From: Boswellia sacra
Taxonomy: Eukaryota; Streptophyta; Magnoliopsida; Sapindales; Burseraceae
Length of the DNA stretch: 64,000 nucleotides
Direction: 5' to 3'
NCBI GenBank assembly: GCA_013180625.2
Contig: SNVD02010268.1
Coordinates: 1 to 64,000 of the forward strand
This document shows positions 11,611 to 24,768 of the stretch, piece after piece. Made by a program: the position numbers and the translations under genes. The notes beneath the pieces were generated by a model. That model saw nothing but the letters and a program-made list of their open reading frames with translations. It was not told where the DNA came from and ran no database searches. Within the stretch, counting starts at the first letter, position 1. Each line of letters begins with the position of its first letter.

Positions 11611-13249
11611 AGATATGAATCGTTAATAATCCAATAATCAAGCATAAAATTTATTGCTAATTATTTATATATAATCTAATTTATGTGTGATTTATATATG
11701 TGTAACTACTAAATTACAATTATGATAAACTTATTACTATGACTAATTTTTAATTGATGAAAATGAGATTGGAAAAAAAATTCAACTTCTAAAATTCTAA
11801 TTTATTTTTCAATGTTTAATTATATTTCAAATAAACATAAATAATTAATTAATTAATAATCATGTAATGTTGCCTATAATTATGTTTTTTATTTTTTTAT
11901 AAAGTATATTAATTTAGACAGTATATTTTTCTTAGACTTTTAATTTTATCGTATAGCTTTGAGTAAATTATTGAGATACTTTAAACAATTGTTAGAGTTT
12001 ATTTTAAGGGAGATAAATAATTAAAATGAACTCTATAACAAAAAAAAAAATACATTCGTTACATATTGATTACTATATGAATAATTAATCATTTACTTGT
12101 AAATGGCAAAAACTAATTTTCAATTCCTAACACATATGATACTTGTAACATATGTATATGTATATATGTCTAATAATTAAATTACTTATATGAAAAAAAT
12201 ATTTTTTATAATTGTAAAAAATATTTTTAATAATTGTTATTTTTATAAAAAAATGGATAATTAATTTAAAGGCATTCTATACTTGAAAATAAATGCAATT
12301 TTGTTACATTTTTATATAATTATAATATGAATAATTAATCATTTACTAATCAAATTAGAAAAGCTTATTTTCAATTTCTTATAATAACAAATATGACATA
12401 TATAGATATCTAATTATTAAATTACAACTATTACAAACTTATGGTTTGCATTTGTCAAGATATTTTAAATATTAATTATTAGCATTTGTAAAAGGAATAA
12501 ATAATAAAAAAATATTCACTAAAAATAAATGCATTTGTTACATAATAATTATAATATGAATATCTGATCATTTATTTATTAAAGTATTAAAAACTTATTT
12601 TCAATAACTCGCACATGACAATTATGCCATATGTATAGATGTCTAAGCATTATGCATTTGTTAATGATAGTTGACTTGTGTGTATTTTGTTAACACTTTA
12701 ATACATATGACAATTATGACATGCGTTTATATGTTAATAATTAAATTATCTCCATCACAAATTAATTTTTTAAATTTGTAAAACATATTTTTAGTGTTTT
12801 TAAAAGAAATAGATAATTAAAATAAATTATAGCTAAAATGAATAGAATCTTTTTGTTACATATAAGATTATAATGTCAATAATTAATTATTTATTGATCA
12901 CTAAAGAAATTTTTTTTTTGTAATTCCTCATATAACAACTATGACATATGTATAAATGTCTAACTATTGTTTACATTTGTTAAATAATTATTGAGTTGTT
13001 GTACCTATTTTATTAACATTTTAATACTCAATAAAAAATAACTAAATACCATTAATGTTTTATATTTCTATTGTATATGGTTGTTATATTATTTATTAAT
13101 TTGTCATCAAATTATTTAACACCAATCCAATATTATATAAATTTAATTATGGATGAAAATTTAATTAATAAATAAACTTATAATTATCCAAGTCTAATTT
13201 AAATATTTTTAATTTTAGATTTAGATTTTAATTTTAATATTTTTTTAAA

Positions 13250-14690
13250 GACTTATAGTGACAAAAATTTTGTCGCAAAAGATTAGCATTTTAGACTTTT
13301 AGCGACCACTTTAAAATTCTTCGTAAAATGGGGTCTTTTGCGAGAAAAATATAAATCCAAATTCGTCGCAAAAACTAAATTTTAGGGGGACTTTTTCCCG
13401 CCTATTAAATTTCAAAATTTTTACACCTTTAGCGACAAAAACTTTGTCACTAAAGACTAAAATTTTATCGCAAAAAGAAAATTTTAGGCAGACTTTTACC
13501 CGCTCTTATTTATTTCATATTTTTTAAATTCTTTTACAACAAATTTTTCGTCGCGAAATGTCCAAATTTCATCACAAAAAATCAATGCCTTTATTATATA
13601 TACACCACCTAATTCTTTGGTTTACTTCATTTTCTTCCATCTATATATTCTAATTTCCTCTTCATTTTCATTTTTATCTACTTCTCTTCTTTCCCTAACA
13701 CTATTATCAAGGTAAATATTTTTACCCATTTTTTCTTTTATGTTGTAATATATTTACTTACAAGATTCATATATTTTTTATTTTTTAATTATCAATTAAT
13801 ATTACACTTTTTTGTTTAATAGGTATTTTGGAAGAGGTAATGCAATTAAAAATCTTAAGTTCTTTATTTTCTTAACATTTTTTTTTGTATACACTTATCT
13901 CTCATATCCTTAATTATTACTAATTAATATTGTACTTCTTTTTTGTTTTTAATAGGTATAATTGAAGATGGGGTATATTTGAAGAATTGAAGATTGAAAT
14001 AAAATCAAGCACAAAAAATTTAGTAGAGGATGAAGTTTTAATTTATATTTGTTGTGTTATCTTGTATTTTTATTTTTTTAATTTTTCCATGTACAACCAA
14101 AGTTCCAATGTTGTATTAAATTTTTGTAATTTGTTATTATTTAATAAAATTATTCTTACAAAGAATTATGTTGCATAATGACATAATTTTGCTGTTTTAT
14201 TTTCAAATTTATAACAAATTAAAATAAATTTTATGAATTATTAAAAAATCAATTATGTTAAAAAAATTAGGTCTTTCGTGACGAATTTTTTGTCGCTAAA
14301 GATCAGATTTAGTGACAAAAAAATAGTCGCAAAAGATATTTACAATGAAAATAATTTGTTTTAAATACGATTTTGGTACAAAATTTTTTGTGACACAATT
14401 CAAATTTGTCGCAAAATATGCTCTTTTGCGACAAATTTTATATTGTCGCAAAAAGTTAACATGACGTAATCCTATTTGTGACAAAATATTTGTCGCAAAA
14501 TACAACTTTTTGTGACAAAAATTTCCACGCAAAAAGTCTTTTTGCGAGAAATTCAAGATTGGTCGCAGAAAAACCTATTGCGACTCACATTTTGCGACTG
14601 GAACGCGACGAATTTATTTTCGTCGTAAAAACCTATTGCGATGAAATTTTGACTTTTTGCGACGAAATATTTCCTCGCAAAAAGTCATTT
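13250..14690. repeat. Right subterminal repeats of the CACTA element
   Basis: Same GCGACAAA/TTTGTCGC family as the left end, dense at 13250-13570 and 14270-14690, separated by an AT-rich stretch (13590-14250) that lacks them. Several copies have mutated CpG steps (GTGACAAA for GCGACAAA), as expected from decay of methylated cytosines. Confidence 0.75.
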
Positions 14691-14701
14691 TTCTTGTGGT
14701 G

Positions 14702-17503
14702 TTAATTCTCAAGCATACACGTGGAGAAGAGGACCATCCCACTAACATTTGCAGATATGATCTCCTGGAACATGTTGGGGAGACCACATCCTTTTTCTCA
14801 GAGGCGTGCATGCTGCTGCAACATCATACTCTTTTGCCATTTTTTACTTAGTAGGAGGTTGGAAATGCAGAGTGTCCAACCAACTAGGGATCTAGGAATA
14901 ATGTGAAGGTATGTTCCGAGCTGAAATGATCCAAATAAACCATTAAGGGCAGATTTGTCATTTCTCTGAATGTGTGATATTTTCCCTCCACATAATGTAA
15001 TATTGATGTCAATATATTGTCAAGCTCATATAAAGTTATTAGAAAGATGGATATGATAATGGATAATCCATTTATATTTTATTTTACTATATAAATTTTC
15101 TTTAAAAAAAAATTATTTTCTTATCAAGATCTTATTCATAAAATCATAGGTGTACATTATCATCTTTCACAAAGTTTCTTTTTAATTGTTGTTTTCTAAC
15201 AAATTATCACCACAATTGGACAATCTTCTATGGGAGATCAAACATACGAAGCCAACTAAGACGCAACAGCGGCAGTTGCTCCTCTTGGGCCCATAAAAAT
15301 TTTCTAATTCTATTTATTAGTTTTCGATTATTTTCTATTCAATTATTAACCAACCAGGAATGGAGCCAATTAAGGCTAGGGAGGGGCAACTGCACTTGCT
15401 AGACCTTTTAGAATCCCTAAATTGTATATATGATTTTTACAAAATAACCATATTGCCCCTTCTATTGCTTAAGCCCAAATAAAAATAAATGCAATTGGTT
15501 TGACTTGAATTGCATTTAATCTAAGCCCAAAAAATATTATTAGAAAAAAGCTTTCCAAAACTAAAATTAAATTACTTCTTTTATAGTTTATGAAAATCAT
15601 ATTATTTGTAGGATTTTTTTTAGTGAATATTAGTTGCTGGAATCTATTGGAAATAAATCTAAGATTTATCAATGTTTAATAAGTTTAAATTAAAATTGAT
15701 AATAACATTAGCAAAATCATATTCTTTTTGTAAAAAGAAAAAATTTATTCTTTTATATATTTTTTTTATTGTGCTTTAAAATTGGCCTCCTTGATGGAAT
15801 TTCTGGCTCCGTCCTTGTAACCAACTATCATGTATATTATTATTATGACCTTCCTTATGCATATGTTCTTTTAATGTCTTTGAATTTATTTTATTATGCG
15901 CTTTCTCTATTATATCTCATATTCATTAATTTTTCTAGTGCTCACTATTAAAACTAGTGTATATTGTATAATTATAAAATTCTTGAATATATTTATCAAT
16001 TATAAATAAAAGATGATGTCACATATCAGTTAGAGTGCATATTCGTTTATGATTTTAGTTTTAGAATTGATTTTTTAATTAAAAACATTTTAAATAATTA
16101 GTTATAACATCATATATAAAAAATTATAATTGGTAATCAAAGATTAAAAAATTAGCTCCAACACATCCTTAACGTAAAAATTGTTTAATATTATATATTT
16201 GTAAATAATTGAATATATTTATGAAATTAAATTATGATTTTTTAGTTAAATTATTTTTATTAGATTATAACTCATCGTTGTCTCATCTCACAAAAGTTTC
16301 TCACTCTTCTCACTGAAATTAGTCAGGAAAGCCACAATTGGAATATTTATTGTGTTGGATGATCTCTTGGGGGAGATCTAAAACAAATCAGGACAGCCAC
16401 ATGCAATTAGATGATCTCTTGTCGAAGATTTAAGCAAGGTTGGTCTCCTGGCCTGTTTAGGATTACCACAACCCAAATCTTTGTAATCTGGATGTTTATC
16501 TAACAAAATTTAATGAAATATAAATTTATTTTTAATTTAAAAAAATCCTCAAACTTAAAGGGGTATTTTAAAAAAATAAAAAAAATATCTCCTAAGGTAT
16601 GGGATGATAAGAGAGTTCATTGATTTGCGTGCTGAAGATGCAGCCGCAAACAAGACCAATAATAGGGGAGGGGTAGCTGTGGGTTAGCTGTGGAGGAGAC
16701 AGAGGAGTGGTTTTATCCGCAATCCGCCGTATGCTCCAAAATGGAGTCGAAGGTGTCAGCTTTAATAGGGCGTGTTTGGCTAATTTCGGTGGATATGGTT
16801 ATCATTCTGGGGATCTGGAAGCACCTTTGCTGTCTGCGATAATGCCACAACATAATATTGTGTTTTGTTTTGTGTTTATTGGAATTTGAGCCCTTTTTGG
16901 CCTGCTATGAAATGAAGTGAAAGCTACACAGAAACGTACAAATAGATTACTTCGCTTGCCGTACTATTTAGTCAATTCATTTCCAATTTCAGCACAAATG
17001 CAGTGTATAATGCTCTGATTAGGGATCCAAATTGATGTACACTTCCCCAATTTCCGCCAGTTATGTTCTCTACAAGGAGAGCCTTGGGTCTGCTGCACTG
17101 CTCTGTGGCCCATCATATGTGTCACATAGTCATCACCTCAACGTGCGGCGTCAGCACATGTTTGATGGTTGGTTATACTGTATTGCAACAGTAATGGGGA
17201 ACAGACTTATGTTGAGTCGAAATATTGTTACATTTATAATTTATTTATAATTATTTTTTTATCTATTTAATGATATTTTATTAACTTAAATAGAATAAAA
17301 TATTAATTATAAATAAGTTATAAATAAAGTATTATTTTTTATATTATTAATAATTAATAAGTGATTTTTTTCTATGAGAAAACAAAACTGAAAATTAAAT
17401 AGGTATATTATATTGTGATTTTTTTTTGTTTAAAGTACTTGAACCAATATTTGATTTTTTTAATTTTTGATAAAATTGTCTAAGTATCGATGGTTAAAAA
17501 AAT
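14702..17503. other. Spacer right of the CACTA element
   Basis: 14702-14930 may be the continuation of the possible LTR interrupted by the CACTA element. At about 15355-15820 a degenerate unit has related ends (GGAATGGAGCCAA on the left, TGGCTCCGTCCTTG on the right), which may be a decayed non-autonomous element. 16600-17200 is less AT-rich and holds short frames (60 and 72 codons) that I do not recognise. No gene can be supported. Confidence 0.4.
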
Positions 17504-17717
17504 GAGTAATGCTACTCATACAAACTGTTTATACAAACTCACACATACAAACTGATGTGGCATCCCTATATGATAGGTACATCACTCATGTTATTTAATG
17601 TCATTTATTATTAATATATATTTATCAAATCACTGCATTTATTTATCAAATCACATTATGCCACGTCAGTTTGTAATGATGAGTTTGTATAAGTAATTTG
17701 TAAGAGTAACATTACTC
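17504..17717. mobile_element. MITE with GAGTAATG..ACATTACTC ends
   Basis: About 214 bp. Left end GAGTAATGCTACTCATACAA, right end GTAAGAGTAACATTACTC, so the termini are inverted repeats. Flanks are TAAAAAAAT and TAAAAAATA, a near 9-bp duplication. The interior has inverted CAAACTGATGTGGCA / CCACGTCAGTTTG words. It resembles the elements at 23.7-26.9 kb and 47.6 kb, and the 9-bp target size points to a Mutator-like origin (inference). Confidence 0.7.
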
Positions 17718-20700
17718 TAAAAAATATATATATATTTGAAGTCAACAACTTCAAAACTAGTACTCTCTAACTCACAATCAATTAAGATCTTTAATTTGAT
17801 CGTCAAATATAGTAATTATTCGCAATGTACATTATATTGTAAACAATTATTTGAGATAATATTTATAAGATGAAAAGTTCAAGATAATTAGTTAACTTCA
17901 ATCTTTTCCATTTCATGAATAAATTTTACAGTTAGCCCCCAAAGTACATTGTATGATCGATTTCATATATATCGATACTATAATATTATCTTCAAAATTA
18001 ATCATGAACTTGAGAAATAGGTCCTAGAACATTATATCTAGTGATCATTAGAAACTAAGAACTTCATGATTTCTCATTATGAAATCTGTGTATCATATCT
18101 CCAATATAATTCTAATTCAACTCTGCTCCAAAAGAGTCTTCTCTCTTCATGATCAAGATTTTGAAAAGGTGTTCTTCCAGCTCGCTCCATATCAAGTCAT
18201 TTGATGCCATATCTTCAAGAAGCCCTACCCCAACTATGCAAAATATGAAATATAGATTAGCTTTCACCAAAGTGAGAGGTGACATGTATATCAATATCGT
18301 TCTAGCTAACTCAAAAATATAATTAAATTTATTCATCGAATTTTTAATTTTTATATTAACATTACATTAATGTACATTATATAGAATATTTAATAACCTA
18401 AGAAACACCTGTCATTAAAATTAGTTGTTTGGATTAGTATATTATTACTATCAAACTATTAATTAATTATTCAACATTGAAGAGAGTGGACAAGACTCGC
18501 GGGTGCTCATACTTTTGCCATCGAAAGTCAAAACATTCTAAGCTTATCCCAACTAAACCGACAAGCAAATGGGAAGGAACCATGAATGCAAGGTAATTGA
18601 TGATGAGTTTTTATGCCTAATGTTTGTCAAACAATATAATTAATGATCCCAAATCTCAAAGGTCTCACTTTAGGAAACTTGTGATACAGAGACCGCGAGA
18701 CATGCAAATTAATTAACAAGTTGTTGAATTCGAGAGAGATAATGGAAGAGAAAGTATGGTTTTGATAATAATTGCCGTGTGTTACCGTCAAGTGTTTCCA
18801 CATGGACAGGCTTAGAGAGCAGGGTCATGAGCACCAAAGCTAATGGATAATGTCGTCTAGATCTCCTGATGTTACATGTATAGAGAGAGTGAGTGAATGT
18901 GATAACTATGGCTCAACTAGTTAGAGAATCTGAATTTAACCGCAGATGGAATAAATTGGAAGTTCAAATTCTAGTGCACAAACTTCATACATCTTAGAAT
19001 CTGAAGCCAATTAAAGCGACTTTTTTTCAGAACCAGTAATCGTACAACGAGTGTTTTTTTACACTCAAGAAGTTAGAAGACTAGCAATATAAGCAGCAAG
19101 AATATTAGCAGTTGTGGGCAGTGCAAGCAGGTGCTGTAGCTGGTTAGAGACATAAAAGAGTTAGATGCTTCGATAGTGACTTCATGTACTTGATTGATCG
19201 CTTCACAAGTCATTGGAAGCAACTGTGTTTTCGTCAAAAATATACACACATGCATTTATAAATGCAAATTAATTAATATGCTAGCTCATGGATAAGCATA
19301 TATATCTGCATTATGCTGCATGTACATGCCCTATTTTCTTGTGGTTCTGTTTGTTCAATTGACAGAAAATATTTTGGGTTAATTGTGAAATATTATCAAG
19401 TTAACGGATTTTTAAAATTTTTAACATATTTGGTAATGTTTTCTTTGATATCTAACCAAGTTCAACCTCATTAAGGACAATGATGCCCTTTTAAATAAGT
19501 TAGAATAATCACTAAATTACGTGGTTGATATATATATGCTTGTCCGTGAGCTAGCATATTAAGTAGCATATCCATGAATTCGATGAGTTTGGGTTAACAT
19601 TGAGTAGTGGGATTAGACAAATAAGTAGGCACGAGTGGAGGCTGAGGTGTATTTGGCACAGATGTCTGAGGGGCAAAAGTCCAACAAGGAGGTCAGATAG
19701 TTTTATATTGTCAGGAAAATAAATAAAGTTGAGCGTGAAGGCCATCCGGTTGAATTTGCAACAAATGAGAGTGAGGAGGACAGCTCATATTTCTCATCAG
19801 CAGTGCTGTACTGCACTGGCCTTTCTGCTACACATCTCTATTCAAGATCTAAAGAAAGATTCAATCTTACATGTTTGAAGCCTGACCTAGTCAGCCTATA
19901 GGTCCTCTAAATTCACCATTGATTGATTGCGCTACTTTAAAAAAAAAAAAAATTGATTCCAAATATACATTTTCTATGTATGAACTGTACAGAAGAGAAT
20001 TACCTAATGCTCCACACCAATTTATTATTTTAGGATTAATTGCGTAAATGGGTCCTTTTGATTCTTAGTAGATCTAATATCTTGTTTAATTGTCTAACCA
20101 CATTTAAACGTAAAAATAAAAATATTCTTTTAGATAAGTTGTTAAATACGTTGAAATATATATTTGACAAGGACATAGTGATAAATGTTGACTTGTCCGA
20201 ATGCTTCCTTAACACTGAAGCTTTTTTATCTATGCTTGTAAAATCGTTATGTCTAGTAAATGGAGTGTTTATTAGCTCATCGAATTTGTCAAACGTCTTA
20301 TATCAATGTGTCTTAGTCTTTTACGAACATATTTTGACTAAGCAATCAAAAGAAATTAGAATTAAATTAAATATCCCATACTTTTTATTCTAACAAGATT
20401 TGAAATTTTCTGATTTGTATAACTTTTAAAGCAAATTTTAATTGAAGTGGTTGATTGATATTATTAACAGTAAAAGAAAAAAAGAAAGAAAGAAATCAAT
20501 TCAATCTACATTGATCAACAACAATTTCAAAAATAAAATTTAATTATCGATTTCTCTTTACTCCACCTCTTCTCCTTTCGTAGACACATAGCTGTCATAT
20601 TTATCGCGGATCAATCACAAATATTTCAAACGTTAAGTTTTGATTTTCACATCCAAGAAAAGTTTGATTGAAATTAGTTAATCAAGCTTGAGGAAGTAAA

Positions 20701-22559
20701 ATGGAAATATTAGAATATAAGGCAAATTGTACATGTGGCATGCAATTGCAAAGTAAAATGGTCAAGGCCTATAATATATTAACTGTTAGTTGTTACCCGA
20801 AACACATATAAAACCAAATTTTTCTCAAATTAAAGTAGCCATGGAGGAAGAGAGAATCAATCATGTACACCTCACTGGTCACTAACCCGCTGTGTAATTC
20901 CACCTCGATAGCTATAAATTCTAATGTATATAATTGATCAATGGCACGTGCCCTTAGTTTCCTACATATATAGATTTCATGGCAGACAAAGATTTGGAAA
21001 ATGTGACATTCAACCAACTTATAGATACCATTTTGAAGTACAAAACAGATTGTTACCTGAGGATTGATTCATTTCCAAGGGTGAATGATTGTTCATGTTA
21101 AAGAAAATGAAGCATGCTTCAGAAAATAGCAAAGGCAATAAAGGGAGAAATTCAGAAGAGAAATAATTGATTTAACTTAACATTATTGCAGTGAAAACGT
21201 GCCAAGGACGAAAAAGTGGCAGAAAAGAAGAGAATTATAACATTTACTTTCTAATATATATCATTATGTCTTTTGACATTTTCCAAGACACATGCCCATG
21301 GCTTCCTTATTAGTATAATGTGTAACTTCTTTCCTAAATTTCTTCCAAGTACAATTATATTGTTTGTACTCAAATTGAAAAATAATCCAAGACCATCCAT
21401 CAATATTTATGGTGTCAACCCTCGTTATATTATATACACGAATAAATCTACCATACAGCTTCTGCATTGCAACGTGCCCAACCAGAGGGCATGTGCTGGT
21501 TACGCATGTTGATGTGGCACTTATGTGACACCCTCTAGTTGGATACACTGTAATGCAACAGATGTAGGACAATTTTTCCGTTTCACATATATATGTAAAG
21601 TGATCAATTAACCAAGTTGAATTGTGACATTTAATTGACCTAAAAAAGAAACTAAAATATAAATGAGAATTTGACATTTTATTTTGTCTATGTCATGTAA
21701 GTACTCTAAAATGAGAAAGAGGACTAAGATAAGATTAAATAAAATTAAGAACAGGGAAAAGATAGATTAACTGAAAGATTCTAAACTTTGATTTGTCATC
21801 TATGTACCGATCTTAAATATAAATTGATAAGAATGTGCACAAATTAATTATACGAGCCCTAAGTCTATAAAATGAGTTGTTGTTGTAGAGTAATTTTTTT
21901 GGTTTTACCCTTTATATAAAAAAATTAAAAATAGTACTTTATTCTTTATACAAAAAAGAGTTACTAATTTATCTTTAGTCTTTACAACCACATTAATTAG
22001 TTAAGAGATTTCATCTTTCTGCTAGTTTTATAAATTAAGAAAATGTGATTTAAAATTTGACGTTTTATCTCATCTCTGTCATATAACGACTCTAAAATGA
22101 GAAGGAGGATTAAATTAGCAAGATTAATCAACATTAAGAACAAAGAAAAGATGGATTAACTTGAAAAGTTCTTGATCAAGCATCTATAAAGAGTTGTTGT
22201 AGAGTGTTTTTTTATTTAATATTTGAAAAAAAAAAGAACAAGTAATATTGTATTTCTCTATTCTTCACTATGAAAAAGCAAGAAATTTTATCTCAAGTCT
22301 TTTTTACCATTAATTAAGAATTCTCATTAACTAACCTAACTTTAAACCTTTTTGGTTTTTGCTAGTATTAAAATATTAGGGTCTTTAATGGAAGATTATT
22401 ATGATAATTAGTGACTTGATTAATTAGTAACGTCTTATTACCGCATCATTGCTATTGTCATATTATCAATTTGATCTTAAATAGTGTCAAATTCAAATGA
22501 GGTGATGATGCATTATTGCATATCATAGTGCTTAGTTACTATAATTGGTTATATTGAGT
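17718..22559. other. AT-rich spacer, no gene recognised
   Basis: Several short frames (60-137 codons, for example on the minus strand at 18112-18336, 20793-21017 and 21264-21677, and on the plus strand at 20040-20393) show no domain, no splice partners and AT-driven composition. Apart from a possible tRNA-derived SINE near 18.9 kb I see only spacer. Confidence 0.5.
18905..19035 (+). mobile_element. Possible tRNA-derived SINE
   Basis: ATGGCTCAACTAGTTAGAGA at about 18908-18927 resembles an internal pol III A box, and AGTTCAAATTCTAG at 18961-18974 resembles a B box, at a spacing usual for tRNA-derived SINEs. The 3' end and target duplications are not clear, so the extent is approximate. Confidence 0.45.
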
Positions 22560-23090
22560 AAACGGTGACGTTTATCCAAAATCGCATTTACTAAAAATGG
22601 TATTGCCATTTGGTCGGCAACATGTCGTCACGTCGGATGGGTGACCGCAAAAATTGTTTTTGGCTCCGTCCACAAACTCTCTCGACCTACACCACCCAGA
22701 TCTCGACACGTGTCGATTTCCAGCTGGCGATTGATCCCTACTTTTGACGACCATCTAACGTTCTCTTTATACGATTTGTCGTCATGTTCAACTGCGGGCC
22801 CCACATCCTCGAATGCTCCGCGTTTGCATTTTGCATGTGTGATTCTGCGTCCCTCCCTGTCCGTACACAGATCGAGTGTGGGTTCCACTTTCAGATTTGA
22901 AAAGACCGGCTGGCCACACGATTTAATGAATTCAAAGATCCTGCGGCTGGAACGTGTGAGCCACAATGCATTGCCATTGCACTGGGTCATTCGTGAGCTC
23001 GTGTGCCACGTGAAGGACGCCGGCAAAATGAATTCCACCTCATACAGGCTTCGAAGATTGCGAGATGCCAAATCTGCCCCGTGATATTTT
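22560..23090. other. GC-richer island with G-boxes, no recognised gene
   Basis: About 530 bases are clearly richer in G+C than the surrounding spacer. They contain a 12-bp palindrome CGACACGTGTCG (22704-22715) and a second CACGTG (23007-23012). Open frames of 147 (+) and 161 (-) codons overlap on opposite strands; neither shows a known domain. It may be a captured promoter or gene fragment, or a decayed gene. Function unknown. Confidence 0.4.
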
Positions 23091-23295
23091 TTGTTTTCAA
23101 TTTTACCCCCCACCTAATAATTATTGATTTTTCAGGGAACTTTTTCAAACTAGAAAAAGGAATTATAATGGAACACATTAGAATGTAGAAATAATATCAT
23201 GAAAACTCATTATCAGATTATTAAGTAGATTTACATCCACTCAAGTTTGATCTTCCCTAATTATAAAACAAGAAAATAGAGTCCTGTCATTGTTA

Positions 23296-23505
23296 TAAGT
23301 AAAGTTAGGTCTACAACTCATCAACAACCATTTTATATATAACTTGAGTTGATAAGCGATCACTAGATGAATAAAAAATAAAAATAAATAAATGATATTA
23401 AATTAAATGATATGATATGATAATTATACATTCAGTGATAGTTTACCAACTCAGGTTCTATAAAATATTGGTTGTAAATGAGTTTTAGAAACTATGTATT
23501 ATTTT
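23296..23505. mobile_element. MITE, approximate ends
   Basis: Left TCTACAACTCATCAACAACC and right GGTTGTAAATGAGTTTTAGA are inverted repeats, and ACTTGAGTTG / CAACTCAGGT lie just inside. It belongs to the same group as the elements at 24588 and 26733 (shared CTACAAC..GTTGTAAATG). Exact ends and target duplication are not readable. Confidence 0.55.
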
Positions 23506-23674
23506 ATTATTATTATTATCATTTTTTAATTAATTGGATTAAAAAAAAAGAAGTGCAATATATAGTAAGATCATTACTTTGGTCATTGTAGCTAGGCAAA
23601 AATTGCATTTGCTATATGGAGTTCTTTATCAATTTAATTTTTGAAAAAGTTCTCTCATATACGAGATTCGTAAA

Positions 23675-23838
23675 GAATAATGCTAAATCTTACAAACTTT
23701 TACACACAAAAAGATGTGTCATATAGGATGAAAATAGTGAATATAAAAAATCAACTCATTTAATTAAGAGTAATGATGTGAATAAATGAATAATGTCACA
23801 TCAATTTGCATACAAAGTTTGTAAATATAATACTACTC
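23675..23838. mobile_element. MITE with 9-bp target duplication (8/9)
   Basis: 164 bp. Left GAATAATGCTAAATCTTACAAACT, in inverted relation to the right end AGTTTGTAAATATAATACTACTC. Flanked by ATTCGTAAA (23666-23674) and ATTGGTAAA (23839-23847), an 8/9 match. Related in ends to the 17.5-kb element. Confidence 0.7.
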
Positions 23839-24587
23839 ATTGGTAAATTCTAATAGATAATTCTATTAAAATTAAAGGTAGTATATATGCCCATCTAATA
23901 GTAAACATCCAAATGTTTATATCTAATTTACGATTCTCAAACTCTTTAATGAACATCACCCATCCTCGACCATCTGATATTATTTCTATAATAAACTTTT
24001 AGAGATAAATAAATAAATTACAACAATTTATTAAACAAATGTGCCTACTAAATATAATGATACGATATGTCTGACATTTGACGAAAGAATTTTTTTTTTT
24101 TTTCCTTACATAATCCCTTACCTTGCATGTAAAGGTCAAGAAGGAAAAGAAAAAGCTATATGCTACTTATGGCATATTTGTTTTTAGTTAAGCATGATCC
24201 TTTAGTAGCTCATTCTCGAAACCTGGAAAATGTTTGATTCCATTTAAAGATCTCCAAAAGACAAATCATGGGGGCACAACCAGCCAAATGAGTATATAGA
24301 AGTTAGGCAATTATTACGTACTAATTAAGACCTACCCTTAAGTTAATTAAGCACCATTTAAAGAGATTCCAATCATTTAATAGTGATTAAATTTGCTAAG
24401 TTCATGTTCTTTGTGAATTGCAGTTATTATTTCACTTTTAAGCTCGTTCTCTCTCTCAAAGAGTACTTTAACTGAAAGCTATCTTCTTACTTTTCAATTA
24501 TTCCCTCTTTTTTTACATTATATTTCTCGATGCTATTTTCAGGAATATAACATCCCCTAACACCCACAGAAAACAAGATAAAAAATA

Positions 24588-24768
24588 CAGCGATATTATA
24601 TCTACAACCTATTTACAATCAACTTTCTTCACGATTAAAGTTGACAAAAATCCACTGAATAAGGAAAAAATAAAACTGAATAAGTATAATTTTATCTTCA
24701 ATAGCATTTTGTTAACCCAGATTGTGCGAAAAATTTGTTGTAAATGGGTTGTAGGTATAGTATTATTC
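24588..24768. mobile_element. MITE with perfect 9-bp target duplication
   Basis: 181 bp between identical TAAAAAATA 9-mers (24579-24587 and 24769-24777). Left CAGCGATATTATATCTACAA, right TTGTAGGTATAGTATTATTC; the termini are imperfect inverted repeats. The direct repeat is A-rich, so chance is not excluded, but the ends match the family. Confidence 0.7.

Larger units (their letters stand above)
10683..14701. mobile_element. CACTA (En/Spm-type) transposon, non-autonomous, ~4.0 kb
   Basis: Left end CACTACAAGAAAAAT (10683-10697) and right end ATTTTTCTTGTGGTG (14687-14701) form the inverted repeat, with one mismatch (CACTA against CACCA). Flanking trinucleotides are TTC and TTA, an imperfect 3-bp target duplication. 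Both subterminal regions (about 10700-11270 and 13250-14690) carry dozens of copies of TTTTGCGACGAAA and its reverse complement TTTCGTCGCAAAA, the arrangement expected of transposase-binding subterminal repeats in this superfamily. The ~2 kb interior is AT-rich with no transposase-like frame, so the element needs a partner to move. Confidence 0.88.

Noticed and set aside
10700..14690. Regularly recurring short repeats that could be mistaken for a CRISPR array
   Set aside because: Repeats are in both orientations, unevenly spaced, and bounded by CACTA termini in a plant genome.
20040..20393. 117-codon plus-strand frame
   Set aside because: AT-driven composition, no domain, isolated in spacer.
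21264..21677. 137-codon minus-strand frame
   Set aside because: No recognisable domain, low-complexity composition and no splice partners.
22628..23113. Overlapping 161- and 147-codon frames in the GC-rich island
   Set aside because: They face each other across the same bases, which is expected in a GC-richer patch; neither shows a motif. Kept as a finding, not a gene.
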